36,355 nucleotides of DNA from an uncultured Granulosicoccaceae bacterium (GTDB lineage: Bacteria; Pseudomonadota; Gammaproteobacteria; Granulosicoccales; Granulosicoccaceae), in the NCBI GenBank assembly GCA_938028465.1, contig CALJAA010000070.1, positions 1 through 36,355 of the forward strand. Direction: 5' to 3'. Positions 9,045-17,464 of the stretch are shown here, piece by piece. Numbering within the stretch: position 1 is the first letter of the stretch; every line of letters begins with the position of its first letter. Both the position numbers and the translations under genes were made by a program. The notes under the pieces were generated by a model, which saw nothing but the letters and a program-made list of their open reading frames with translations, made no database searches and was not told the origin of the DNA.

Positions 9045-10418
9045 TTATATCGGATCAATGGGTAACGCGCTTCGACCGACCAGCTCCTCGATTGCTCTGG
9101 CGTAGCGAAACAAATTAGCTTCGTCCCCCGGCTTGCCTACTAACTGTATACCCACTGGTATACCGTTGTCGAGTTGACCGCACGGTAGCGTGATGATTGG
9201 CAGCGATGTCATGGTTGTCGCATACGCAATTGCCAGCCAGCGGTAGTAGTCGGCAACGGGCACACCAGTATCTGAGCCAGGATAACGTAGATCAACAGGT
9301 ACAGAGGCGACACTGGTAGCCGGGCAAATCAACAAATCATAGTCCCGCATGAAGTTAACAGCTCTGTGTACGAGTTGACCTTGTGAACGCAGTGCGCGAC
9401 GAATCTGTTCACTCGTCAAGCTGATACCCTGTTCAATATTCCATTCTACTTCGGGTTTCATTATGCCGGGATGATCATGCCGCATGGCCTCTAGACCGAC
9501 CGCATAGCACTGTGCCCTTAATACGTCGAAGCTATCATGCACATCGGTTAAATCTGGATGATTTTGTTCGAGCGCAATCCCATCAGATGCCAGCTTGCCA
9601 ATAAACAGATTGAACACAGCAAGAACCTCATCACTGATCGAGGCAATACCAAGATCGGTTGATACCGCCACTCGAATAGGCTTAGTGCCCTGCTCCGCGG
9701 CTGCTTGCAACGACACATTGCTATGGCTCCTCATCACATCAGCAAATAGTCCAAGATCCTGAATATCACGCGCCATCGGGCCCTCAGCACCGAGCACATC
9801 GAAGGGTAAATAGAGAGAGTCAGCTGGAATCGTACCGGGAGACGGCCGCAGGCTGGTAACGCCACAAAAAGCTGCTGGCGTTCGAAGTGAACCCGCCATG
9901 TCTGACCCATGTGACAACCATGCACTACCGCTAGCCAGCGATGCGGCTGCACCACCAGATGAACCGCCGGACGCCATTTGCAAGTTGTGCGGTGAGCGCG
10001 TAGTGTCAAAAACATCATTGAAGGTAATACCGCCGGTTCCAAATTCAGGCGTATTGGATTTTGCATAGACGACTCCGCCACCATGCTCTATGCGTTTCAC
10101 CAGTTGATCAGACTCGTCAGGAATATGGTCTTTATATAATGCTGAACCGAACGTGGTGCGGACACCATCAACCGGCGTCAGATCCTTTATCGTAACCGGC
10201 AGGCCACATAAGATACCGCGCTCTGCAACAGGTAATGCCTGTAGCACTGCCGCATTTTTTCTCGCACGCTCAAAACACACTGTCGGCAACGCGTTGACAA
10301 GTGGATCCACTGACTTGAAGCGCTGCTGCAGACTACCGAGCGTATCAACTATCGACACGTCGCCAGATTTAAGCTTAGCCACCACTTCACGGGCACTTAA
10401 TTGGTATAGATCAGTCAT
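9045..10418 (-). CDS. Amidase-signature hydrolase (NylA/GatA-like fold)
   Basis: The 457-residue protein is an amidase-signature family enzyme that hydrolyses amide bonds in the cytosol. The Ser-cisSer-Lys triad is visible: Lys78 in PVTIKDL, the GGSSGG loop (151-156) and nucleophile Ser177 in DMAGSLRTPAAF. I chose the ATG at 10418 (MTDLYQLSAREV), where family similarity begins; the reading frame is open 47 codons further upstream but that part looks like untranslated leader. The family includes GatA, fatty acid amide hydrolase and 6-aminohexanoate-cyclic-dimer hydrolase (NylA). No GatB or GatC neighbours are seen, so it is not the tRNA amidotransferase subunit. Its position between two ABC importers suggests it acts on an imported amide. 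Confidence 0.88.
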   Translation of the reverse strand: MTDLYQLSAREVVAKLKSGDVSIVDTLGSLQQRFKSVDPLVNALPTVCFERARKNAAVLQALPVAERGILCGLPVTIKDLTPVDGVRTTFGSALYKDHIPDESDQLVKRIEHGGGVVYAKSNTPEFGTGGITFNDVFDTTRSPHNLQMASGGSSGGAAASLASGSAWLSHGSDMAGSLRTPAAFCGVTSLRPSPGTIPADSLYLPFDVLGAEGPMARDIQDLGLFADVMRSHSNVSLQAAAEQGTKPIRVAVSTDLGIASISDEVLAVFNLFIGKLASDGIALEQNHPDLTDVHDSFDVLRAQCYAVGLEAMRHDHPGIMKPEVEWNIEQGISLTSEQIRRALRSQGQLVHRAVNFMRDYDLLICPATSVASVPVDLRYPGSDTGVPVADYYRWLAIAYATTMTSLPIITLPCGQLDNGIPVGIQLVGKPGDEANLFRYARAIEELVGRSALPIDPI

Positions 10419-10586
10419 ATTTCTAATATCGTTGATTAGCGGACCAGTCCGTTTTAGTGTACTCCACCCCGGAATCGCAACACAGCGAATGAATTTAGAG
10501 AAAAATGATGTTGAGCAGGATTCTTCGACGCTTGCGTTATGATGAAGCGGATACCCCAATCCGCGGTAGCTTAAGATTCAATCAAA

Positions 10587-11327
10587 TCACTGCTTAAGCA
10601 CTGACGATAAAAATTGCCTAGTGCGTGGTTCAGATGGGTTCGTGAACAATTTTTCCGGCGATGCCTGCTCTATTATTATTCCTTCATCCAACATACAAAC
10701 AGTATCAGCGGCTTCGCGTGCAAAACCTATTTCATGCGTTGCCAATATCATAGTCATGCCTTGCCTACGTAACTGTCGCAACACATCCAATACTTCTTCA
10801 ATTAGTTCTGGATCGAGTGCTGAGGTGACCTCATCGAACAACATGATTTGTGGGTTCATGGCCAGAGCACGAACAATCGCGACGCGTTGCTGTTGCCCAC
10901 CGGACAACTGATCTGGGTAATGATTCATGCGATCCGCTAAGCCAAACTTTTCAAACAACGCCGTGGCTTGAGCAAGTAATTGATCACGAGGCTCGTGTAA
11001 CACACGACGAGGGGCAAGCATCACGTTAGCTAGTGCCGTCATGTGTGGAAACAGGTTGTAACTTTGAAAAACGATACCGATTTTTTGTCTCACAGGTTGT
11101 GGATCAAACCCTGGCTCCGATATGTCTTCGCCTTTGAATATGATCTGCCCGTTGTCGATAGGCTCCAATAAATTGATACATCGCAGAAGCGTCGATTTAC
11201 CCGAACCAGATGATCCGATAAGACAAACCATCTCACCTTCCTTTACCGATAGGTTTATACCTTTCAATACGGGCACATCACCAAACGCCTTATGCACATC
11301 TTTAAGATGCAGTCGTTCATTAGCCAT
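10587..11327 (-). CDS. Polar amino-acid-type ABC ATPase (GlnQ/HisP-like)
   Basis: This 246-residue ATPase has Walker A GSSGSGKST, Q-loop FQSYNLFPHM, signature LSGGQQQR, Walker B IMLFDE with VTSALDPE, and the ATHE switch. EVTSALDPEL is the hallmark of the amino-acid (GlnQ/HisP) subclass. The ATG at 11327 overlaps the TGA of the upstream permease by one base (TGATG), with GGGAG upstream; an in-frame TTG one codon earlier is less likely. It powers the permease and binding protein encoded immediately upstream. Confidence 0.93.
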   Translation of the reverse strand: MANERLHLKDVHKAFGDVPVLKGINLSVKEGEMVCLIGSSGSGKSTLLRCINLLEPIDNGQIIFKGEDISEPGFDPQPVRQKIGIVFQSYNLFPHMTALANVMLAPRRVLHEPRDQLLAQATALFEKFGLADRMNHYPDQLSGGQQQRVAIVRALAMNPQIMLFDEVTSALDPELIEEVLDVLRQLRRQGMTMILATHEIGFAREAADTVCMLDEGIIIEQASPEKLFTNPSEPRTRQFLSSVLKQ

Positions 11328-12148
11328 CAAGATCGCTCCCGATGTTGTTTAGCTAATAGATAATCCGCGTAACGAGTTGCCGGAATAGTCACTGCAAGAA
11401 ATATGATGGCGGCGCCAACGTATGGCGTGAAGTTAGCAAGCAACGATTTGTGCACACCCGCCTGTCGCAAAATTTCAACAGGGCCTATGAACGATAATAG
11501 CGCGACATCTTTTTGCAGCGCTACCAGCATATTCATATTGGCCGGGACAACTCGTCGTAAAGCCTGCGGCAATACGATGAATCGCATCGTGTCAGACGAG
11601 CTCAAGCCTAATGATTTACCTGCGTTTCGTTGGCTCTCATGGATAGACTCTATGCCACTACGAAGCACTTCGGCAACGTAAGCTGAGTACGTTAGCACCA
11701 GCGCCACCGAACCCCAAATGTACGGGCTATTCCAGGGGCGAGGCAATCCAAGGCCAGGAATACCGAACCCGATAAGAAAGATAGTCAAAATGACCGGAAC
11801 ACCGCGAAAGATATCGGTATAACCAATTGCCAACGCGCGTAATGGAAACATAGCTGGAGACTTTTGATCACGAGCCAGCGCCACCAGCAAGCCAAGTATC
11901 GCAATAGCCGGTAGCGACCAGAGAAAGATAGCAATATCAACAAGGAACGCCTTTAAAAGCGATGGGAACGTCGACACCAAAATCTCGCCGTCAAAGAAGC
12001 TGGCCTGAACCTTTTCCCAGCCTGGAGCCCTTGGCACTAAAACAACTAGCGCAATAAGTACAACTAACGAGCTGAGCGCAGCAATGACCGCGCCTTTCGT
12101 TTTTTGCTGTTTATCGTACGCGACACGCGCGGCGCTGCGATTGATCAT
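11327..12148 (-). CDS. Amino-acid-type ABC permease (HisM/GlnP-like)
   Basis: The 273-residue inner-membrane permease has an N-terminal hydrophobic helix and several further membrane segments. The domain signature is FRGVPVILTIF, followed by the EAA-type loop RNAGKSLGLSSSDTMRFIVL and PQALRRVVPAN, typical of the polar amino-acid uptake family. Only one permease gene is present, so it probably works as a homodimer. It lies 68 bases after the binding-protein gene and is coupled to the ATPase by a one-base overlap. Confidence 0.92.
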   Translation of the reverse strand: MINRSAARVAYDKQQKTKGAVIAALSSLVVLIALVVLVPRAPGWEKVQASFFDGEILVSTFPSLLKAFLVDIAIFLWSLPAIAILGLLVALARDQKSPAMFPLRALAIGYTDIFRGVPVILTIFLIGFGIPGLGLPRPWNSPYIWGSVALVLTYSAYVAEVLRSGIESIHESQRNAGKSLGLSSSDTMRFIVLPQALRRVVPANMNMLVALQKDVALLSFIGPVEILRQAGVHKSLLANFTPYVGAAIIFLAVTIPATRYADYLLAKQHRERS

Positions 12149-12216
12149 AACGATACAGTTTATAGATTCACGCTAATGCTATTCGTTTAATAGTGATTAA
12201 AACGACTTTATTGCCA

Positions 12217-13059
12217 CTACTTGATTAAGGGTACGCCCGTTGTTTCTTGCAACCACTGTGCTTCTATCGCGGCAAGCGTTCCATCTTCTGTTATTGACAG
12301 TACCGCTTCATCAACACAGGCTTTGAGTGCACTACCGTCTTCCATTAACAATCCAAACTGGTCAGGCGTGTCGGTTCTATCTGCCGGAAATTGCCCGAGT
12401 ACAACTCCGTCCTCAAGAACAACGCCGCCCAAATATAGTGCGGTAGGTAGGTCAAACATACCTGCATCAATCTGATTTGCTTTCATCGCTTCGACAACGT
12501 TGATGTTGTCGTCATACAAAAGCGGTGTGCTGCTCGGTGCGATCGTTTCTTGAATCATTGCCAATGCAGTCGTGTTTGAATCGATACCCCAAATAAGTGT
12601 CTTCAAGGATTCAATCGTGGGCGCTGCACCATTTTCAACCGCTGACTTTCTAACTAATACAGCCATAGGGGCAGAATAATAAGGTGCTGAAAAATCGACA
12701 ACCTTCTCTCGCTCTTCAGTGATAGAGAACTGCTGTAAATTAAAATCAAAATCTTTTACGCCCGGTTGAATTGATTGATCAAACGAAGCTGACGTCCATT
12801 CAACGTTCTCTTTATCAAAACCCATGCGTTCAGCAACAGCGTAAGCGACTGCTGCTTCAAACCCTTGGCCTGAGGAAGGATTGTTGTCCATCACCCAAGG
12901 ATAGTAGGCTGGGTTGCCTGTAGCGATAGTTAACACACCCTCTTTCATGGTTTTACCCGCTGCACAATCTGCGGCGTGCAGGTTTGAAGTAGCTGCAAGT
13001 GTGACTCCAACAACCAATGCTTGAATGACGATCTTTTTGATACCCAGCCTCTGTCTCAT
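12217..13059 (-). CDS. Family-3 periplasmic solute-binding protein (amino-acid type)
   Basis: The protein has 280 residues from the ATG at 13059, which has a GAGAG ribosome binding site; a TTG six codons upstream also lies in frame. A signal peptide ends near NLHAA and the mature protein soon shows TIATGNPAYYPWVMD, the ligand-loop region of family-3 binding proteins. Later segments (VDFSAPYYSAPMAVLVRKSA; LIWGIDSNTTAL) follow the usual order. It delivers an amino acid or related zwitterion to the permease and ATPase downstream. It is the first gene of the long minus-strand run and so marks the likely promoter side. Ligand unknown. Confidence 0.9.
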   Translation of the reverse strand: MRQRLGIKKIVIQALVVGVTLAATSNLHAADCAAGKTMKEGVLTIATGNPAYYPWVMDNNPSSGQGFEAAVAYAVAERMGFDKENVEWTSASFDQSIQPGVKDFDFNLQQFSITEEREKVVDFSAPYYSAPMAVLVRKSAVENGAAPTIESLKTLIWGIDSNTTALAMIQETIAPSSTPLLYDDNINVVEAMKANQIDAGMFDLPTALYLGGVVLEDGVVLGQFPADRTDTPDQFGLLMEDGSALKACVDEAVLSITEDGTLAAIEAQWLQETTGVPLIK

Positions 13060-13418
13060 ATTACTACTCTCAGCCAATTTGTTATGCTTTGATGATAACA
13101 GTGTCTATGGGTCCGACCAAACTCAACAATTCAATTACTAGATTATTGGGCAAAATCATTGCTGAACACCCCGTGGAGCGCGGTTGCGGGTGCTTAGCAC
13201 CGCCTGCAATGGGTGCCAAGCCATGCTTTGCCTTCTAACTGGCTTGCAATAGCCCGTAAAAACCACCTTTTGTGCTCAACTTGTAAATTCTCTTGACATA
13301 TTGATGCAACAAACTCGAAAATAAAAAATCAACATCATGAATTCTACAAATAACTCAGTTTTGCAAAAACGGACGACGAACAGACTGCATTCCAGATAAA
13401 TCAACAGGATACCTACTT
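13060..13418. other. Divergent intergenic region with candidate promoter
   Basis: This stretch separates the binding-protein gene (minus) from the coiled-coil OmpA gene (plus). A perfect TTGACA lies at 13293-13298 on the plus strand, with an A/T-rich stretch about 19 bases further on that could serve as a poor -10. A small GGTGC/GCACC hairpin sits at 13189-13201. An AGGA ribosome binding site precedes the ATG at 13419. No operator was recognised. Confidence 0.4.
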
Positions 13419-14606
13419 ATGGTTAAAACTACCTTCATTGCACTAACTCTGATGACTGTTATTACTTCGTTTCTGGCCACTCCCGCCATAGCAGATGAGA
13501 ATAATGAACTCGCAATCATCACCGCTGATCGCGATCACTTGCGAAATAGGCTATCCAAGGCTATCGCTTATTCAAAGGCGAGAGGGAAAAAACTCGAAGA
13601 GGCTGAAATGCAACTGGCGAGGTCGATGGAGGAGCGTAAGGTGTTAGCCAAAAGGCTAAGTCGCGCCATCACTGTTTCAAAAGAGAGAGGAAAAAAGCTG
13701 GCGAATTCAAATGCTAGCCGCAAGCAAGCAGAGGACAGACTTCGACGAGTCATCGCTATTTCAAAAGAAAGAGGGGAACAGCTTGCGAATTCAAATGCTA
13801 ACCGTAAGCAAACAGAGGACAGACTTCGACGAGCCATCGCTATTTCAAAAGAGAGAGGGAAACAGCTAACAGATATCAATACTCGTCACTCGCAAACGAG
13901 AGCTCGACTCAAGCGCGTTATCGCCACGTCGAAAGAGAGAAGACTAAAGCTGGCGGATGCCAATTCTAATCTCAAGCAAACCGAAGACAGGCTCCAACGC
14001 GTCGTCACTATTTCGAAAAAGATGGGGAGAAATCTAACGAAGTCTAACGCCAGTCTCAAACAGTCGGAAGAACGAGTACAGCGCGTCATCGGCGTATCGA
14101 AATCGATGAAAAAACATCTTCAAGGGCAAATCGCAAAAAGTAAAGAAAGCCAATCAAGCGATTGGGTAGCGCAGGCTGGTGTCTCGTTACGCGCTAGTAT
14201 CGGTGGGCTAGAAGGCACGGAAATTATCGAGAACTATGATAACAACACCGTAAAAGTTCAACTTGGTAACAAGGGCCTTTTTCGTCGCGCCGGAAGCTCC
14301 CTGAGTAATGGCGGCAAAGCGTTGTTGTCAGCGATCGCACCTCAACTCCTGTCTCAGAACGCTTCATTTACCGTTATCGGACACACAGACAGCACCCCTG
14401 TCGGCCAAGGCGGAAAATATGGCGACAATGAAGCATTGTCATTGGCTCGCTCACTATCAGCACTGCAGTTTCTCCGCGATCAGGGAATTCCTAAACAACA
14501 ATTGTCGGCAGCCGGGCATGGCGCAGATAGCCCAATCGCTAGTAATGATACTGCGGAAGGACGTCAACAAAATCGACGTGTTGAAATCGTATTGCGGGCT
14601 AACTAA
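13419..14606 (+). CDS. Periplasmic coiled-coil protein with 28-residue repeats and C-terminal OmpA domain
   Basis: The 395-residue protein has a signal peptide (cleavage near AIA at 25), a long basic helical region (about 30-250) and an OmpA-type peptidoglycan-binding domain (about 280-395). The helical part is made of seven units beginning RL(S/R/K)RAI at residues 44, 79, 107, 135, 163, 191 and 219, each with ISKERGKKLA-like cores. Units 2-6 are exactly 28 residues (four heptads) and the first is 35 (five heptads), as expected for a continuous coiled coil. The OmpA domain has VIGHTDSTP and the NRRVEIVL end. It probably tethers a fibrous stalk to the cell wall; no partner gene is evident. A terminator follows. 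Confidence 0.85.
   Translation: MVKTTFIALTLMTVITSFLATPAIADENNELAIITADRDHLRNRLSKAIAYSKARGKKLEEAEMQLARSMEERKVLAKRLSRAITVSKERGKKLANSNASRKQAEDRLRRVIAISKERGEQLANSNANRKQTEDRLRRAIAISKERGKQLTDINTRHSQTRARLKRVIATSKERRLKLADANSNLKQTEDRLQRVVTISKKMGRNLTKSNASLKQSEERVQRVIGVSKSMKKHLQGQIAKSKESQSSDWVAQAGVSLRASIGGLEGTEIIENYDNNTVKVQLGNKGLFRRAGSSLSNGGKALLSAIAPQLLSQNASFTVIGHTDSTPVGQGGKYGDNEALSLARSLSALQFLRDQGIPKQQLSAAGHGADSPIASNDTAEGRQQNRRVEIVLRAN
13548..14156 (+). repeat. 84-bp in-frame tandem repeat region (28-residue coiled-coil units)
   Basis: Seven tandem units encode the rod of the OmpA-type protein. Unit 1 is 105 bases and units 2-6 are 84 bases each. Units 2 to 4 are very similar at DNA level, sharing for example AGAGGACAGACTTCGACGAG, which indicates recent duplication, while outer units have diverged. 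Copy number may vary between strains. Confidence 0.85.
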
Positions 14607-14619
14607 TTGCGAAAATAAG

Positions 14620-14653
14620 GAAGCCATGCTAGTTATTGGCATGGCTTCTTTTT
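14620..14653 (+). terminator. Rho-independent terminator
   Basis: A perfect ten-pair stem, GAAGCCATGC with GCATGGCTTC, encloses a nine-base loop and is followed by five T residues. It lies 14 bases after the stop codon of the OmpA-type gene. Confidence 0.92.
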
Positions 14654-14706
14654 AAACGTATGCGCCTGGCCTTCTTCGTGTACCAGCCATCCTTTAAGGA
14701 GTCATC

Positions 14707-14856
14707 ATGAAACGTAACCAACTTATTATCGTTGCCGTAGCAGCCATTCTCGGTCTGTGGCTGTTTTCTAAATCAGGCAATGCAGGCACGGCAAATTGTG
14801 ACGGCGTCTATTCCTATCACTCAACGGGCGATACAACATTGTTGATTGATAGCTAA
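14707..14856 (+). CDS. Small exported or membrane-anchored protein (49 residues)
   Basis: An ideal ribosome binding site (AAGGAG, six bases before the ATG) precedes a 49-codon frame. The protein starts MKRNQLIIVAVAAILGLWLF, a basic end plus a hydrophobic helix that could be a signal anchor, followed by a short polar tail with one Cys (TANCDGVYSYHSTGD). I do not recognise the family. It sits just after the OmpA gene terminator on the same strand, so it needs read-through or its own promoter. The strong start signal is the main support; a truncated remnant of a longer secreted protein is also possible. Confidence 0.5.
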   Translation: MKRNQLIIVAVAAILGLWLFSKSGNAGTANCDGVYSYHSTGDTTLLIDS

Positions 14857-14938
14857 ACGCTGAGTTTGGCACAGCCGATCGAGATTTAATGGCTAAAAGT
14901 GGTGTGACAAAGCCAATAGAAGAGTAATACCTCTATCC

Positions 14939-14972
14939 AAACTCCGCACGGGAAACCCCGTGTCGGTAGTTT
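14939..14972 (-). terminator. Hairpin after the flavoprotein gene, possible terminator
   Basis: An imperfect stem is built from CACGGG/CCCGTG with flanking AAACT/AGTTT-type pairs, separated by bulges, 15 bases beyond the minus-strand stop at 14987. It has no clear T-run, so intrinsic termination is uncertain. Confidence 0.4.
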
Positions 14973-14986
14973 GAACCGCAGTTAGA

Positions 14987-17464
14987 TCAGCTCTTCACGT
15001 TTGTCATGTCGGCATCGTACAACGGTTTTAAATGCACTTCACAATCAACCAATTGCGTTGCTACTTCGAGTTGATAGCTCCCCTGCATAATATATTCATC
15101 AGTGACACCCGCCGGGTCTCTGATATAGCCAAGACCGATAGCCTTATCAATGTAATGCCCATAACCACCGCTACTCAACCACCCCGCTCTTTGTCCGTTT
15201 CTGAAAATCGTTTCTCGTCCGAGCAACACTACAGTAGGGTCGTTAACGGTAAAAGTGGCCAGTCGTTTCTTGACACCATCGCGTATTTGCATAGCAATGG
15301 CATCGGCACCTTTGAACGGCGTATTCGATCGATTTATCTTTACCGCCCAGCCCAGCCCAGCCTCAATAGGCGTATGGTCCGGCCCAATATCCGCACCCCA
15401 GGCCCGATAACCCTTTTCCAATCGACAGGTTTCAATGGTTCGATAACCTGCGTTGCGCAATCCAAGTGGCTCACCTGCTGACATCAAAGCATCATAGATT
15501 GTTTGCGCGTATTCAGCGGGCACATGCAGCTCCCAACCAAGTTCGCCCACATAGGTTATACGCAGCGCACTGACCGGACAGCCTGCTATACCTATTGTTC
15601 GAACTTGCCCAAACGGAAAATGTGCGTTCGCTACATTGTCGTTGGTCAGCTTCGATAATATGTCACGCGATGCAGGCCCCATTAACGAAAGTACGCTTGT
15701 ACCGGAAGTCACATCGACTAACTGCGCATTTAACCCTGCAGGAATATTGCTTTCAATCCAATGAAAATCGTGCGTGGCAAATCCGGTGCCAGTCACAATA
15801 TAAAATTCATTGATAGCGGTTCGGGCCACTGATACGTCACACTGAATGCCGCCGTTGTCATCGAGCATTTGTGTATAGACCAGGCTACCAACGGGTTTAT
15901 CGATATCGTTCGCTGCAATCCAGCCCAATGCCTTGCACGCATCTGGACCTTTAAGCACAAATTTAGCAAAGGATGTTTGATCAATCAGTACCGCAGCTTC
16001 TCTCACCGCGCGATGTTCTCGCGCCACAGCCGCGTGCCAGTTGGGTATCTCAAAGCTGTATTCGTCTACCGGTGATTCACCCAGGCTTTCATCAGCAAAC
16101 CAGTTTGGGCGCTCCCAACCTAGCTTTTCGCCAAAGCATGCACCCTGCTGTTTCAAGCTTGCATACAGCGGCGAACGGCGACAGGGTCTGCCAGATTCGT
16201 GCTCCTCGCCTGGCCACGCAAGCGTGTAGTGTTTTGAATAGGCTTCCAATGTTCGAGACCTAACCCAATCGGTATCCTGGTGAGGCTTGCCGAATCGGCG
16301 TATGTCCACACTCCACAAATCGTATGGTGGCTCGCCATTACGCACCCATTCGGCCAACGCCATACCAGCGCCTCCGCCCGAAGCAATACCAAAGGCATTA
16401 AAGCCAGCACCGACATAGAAATTGGCAAGCTCCGGCGCTTCACCCAAAATAAAATTTCCATCTGGAGTGAAGCTCTCCGGGCCGTTGGTCAGTTGCTTGA
16501 TGCCCACATCGTTCAATGCCGGTACGCGTCCCATCGAGAGCTCCAGCATGGGTTCGAAATGGTTAAAATCCGAGTCAAGCAAGGTGTAATGAAAGTTATC
16601 TGGAATGCAGTTCACCGCCCACGGCACTGGATTGGGCTCATAACCTCCCATCACCAATCCACCAACCTCTTCTTTGTAATAGGTGAGCCGATCAGGATCG
16701 CGCAATGTTGGGAGGGAGTCAGTAACACCTTCCATACGCTCGGTTAACATGTATTGATGTTCCACTGATACCAGCGGTACGTTAACGCCAAAGCGGCCAG
16801 CAAACTCGCGTGTCCATTGACCAGCACAGACCACCACTTTTTCACATTCAATACGTACTGGTTCGGCACCAGATTGATTGGGCTGTGCGACCACGCGCTT
16901 GATCACACCTTCGTGAAATTCAATATCGGTAACCGACACATCTTCAACGATCAATGCGCCTGACATACGTGCACCTTTGGCCAGCGCCTGGGTAATATCC
17001 GATGGATTGGCTTGACCGTCGGTGGGCAGAAAAGCGGCGCCAATGACATCATCGATGTTCATCAACGGCCAGAGTTCCAGTGCTTCTGAAGGAGTGAGCA
17101 GCTGCATATCCAAGCCAAACGAATGCGCGGTTGTCGCTTGTCGCTTGACTTCCGTCCAGCGATCCTCATTACAGGCTAAGCGAAGCCCGCCGTTCATTTT
17201 CCATCCGGTACCCAACCCCGTTTCCGCTTCAATGGTGTTGTACAAATCAACCGAATAACCCAGTAGTTGAGTGATGTTGGCATTCGATCGTAACTGCCCT
17301 ACCAGCCCGGCTGCATGAAAGGTGCTACCCGATGTCAGTTTATTTTGTTCCAGCAACAACACCTCACAACCTGCCTTAGCCAAGTGATAAGCGGTTGAAC
17401 AGCCAATGATGCCACCACCGATGACGACGATTCGACTCGAGGACGGAAGTTCGTTGGCCATCAT
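14987..17464 (-). CDS. Dimethylglycine/sarcosine-dehydrogenase-like flavoprotein with GcvT domain
   Basis: The 825-residue protein joins a D-amino-acid-oxidase-type FAD domain (about 1-390) to a GcvT/aminomethyltransferase domain (about 430-815). The FAD motif is VVIGGGIIGCSTAYHL, and GSTFHAAGL carries His50 at the position of the covalent flavin His in dimethylglycine and sarcosine dehydrogenases. Such enzymes oxidatively N-demethylate methylated glycines and pass the carbon to tetrahydrofolate through the GcvT domain. The start overlaps the stop of the phosphotransferase gene by four bases (ATGA), so the genes are coupled. With a betaine transporter in the same operon, N,N-dimethylglycine or sarcosine is the likely substrate; related methylamines are alternatives. 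Confidence 0.85.
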   Translation of the reverse strand: MMANELPSSSRIVVIGGGIIGCSTAYHLAKAGCEVLLLEQNKLTSGSTFHAAGLVGQLRSNANITQLLGYSVDLYNTIEAETGLGTGWKMNGGLRLACNEDRWTEVKRQATTAHSFGLDMQLLTPSEALELWPLMNIDDVIGAAFLPTDGQANPSDITQALAKGARMSGALIVEDVSVTDIEFHEGVIKRVVAQPNQSGAEPVRIECEKVVVCAGQWTREFAGRFGVNVPLVSVEHQYMLTERMEGVTDSLPTLRDPDRLTYYKEEVGGLVMGGYEPNPVPWAVNCIPDNFHYTLLDSDFNHFEPMLELSMGRVPALNDVGIKQLTNGPESFTPDGNFILGEAPELANFYVGAGFNAFGIASGGGAGMALAEWVRNGEPPYDLWSVDIRRFGKPHQDTDWVRSRTLEAYSKHYTLAWPGEEHESGRPCRRSPLYASLKQQGACFGEKLGWERPNWFADESLGESPVDEYSFEIPNWHAAVAREHRAVREAAVLIDQTSFAKFVLKGPDACKALGWIAANDIDKPVGSLVYTQMLDDNGGIQCDVSVARTAINEFYIVTGTGFATHDFHWIESNIPAGLNAQLVDVTSGTSVLSLMGPASRDILSKLTNDNVANAHFPFGQVRTIGIAGCPVSALRITYVGELGWELHVPAEYAQTIYDALMSAGEPLGLRNAGYRTIETCRLEKGYRAWGADIGPDHTPIEAGLGWAVKINRSNTPFKGADAIAMQIRDGVKKRLATFTVNDPTVVLLGRETIFRNGQRAGWLSSGGYGHYIDKAIGLGYIRDPAGVTDEYIMQGSYQLEVATQLVDCEVHLKPLYDADMTNVKS

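Noticed and set aside
9045-10418. GatA subunit of the tRNA amidotransferase
   Set aside because: There are no gatB or gatC neighbours and the gene sits among catabolic transport genes, so a stand-alone amidase is more likely.
13568-14089. Minus-strand open frames opposite the OmpA-type gene
   Set aside because: They are repetitive antisense shadows of the 84-bp repeats, with no start signals.
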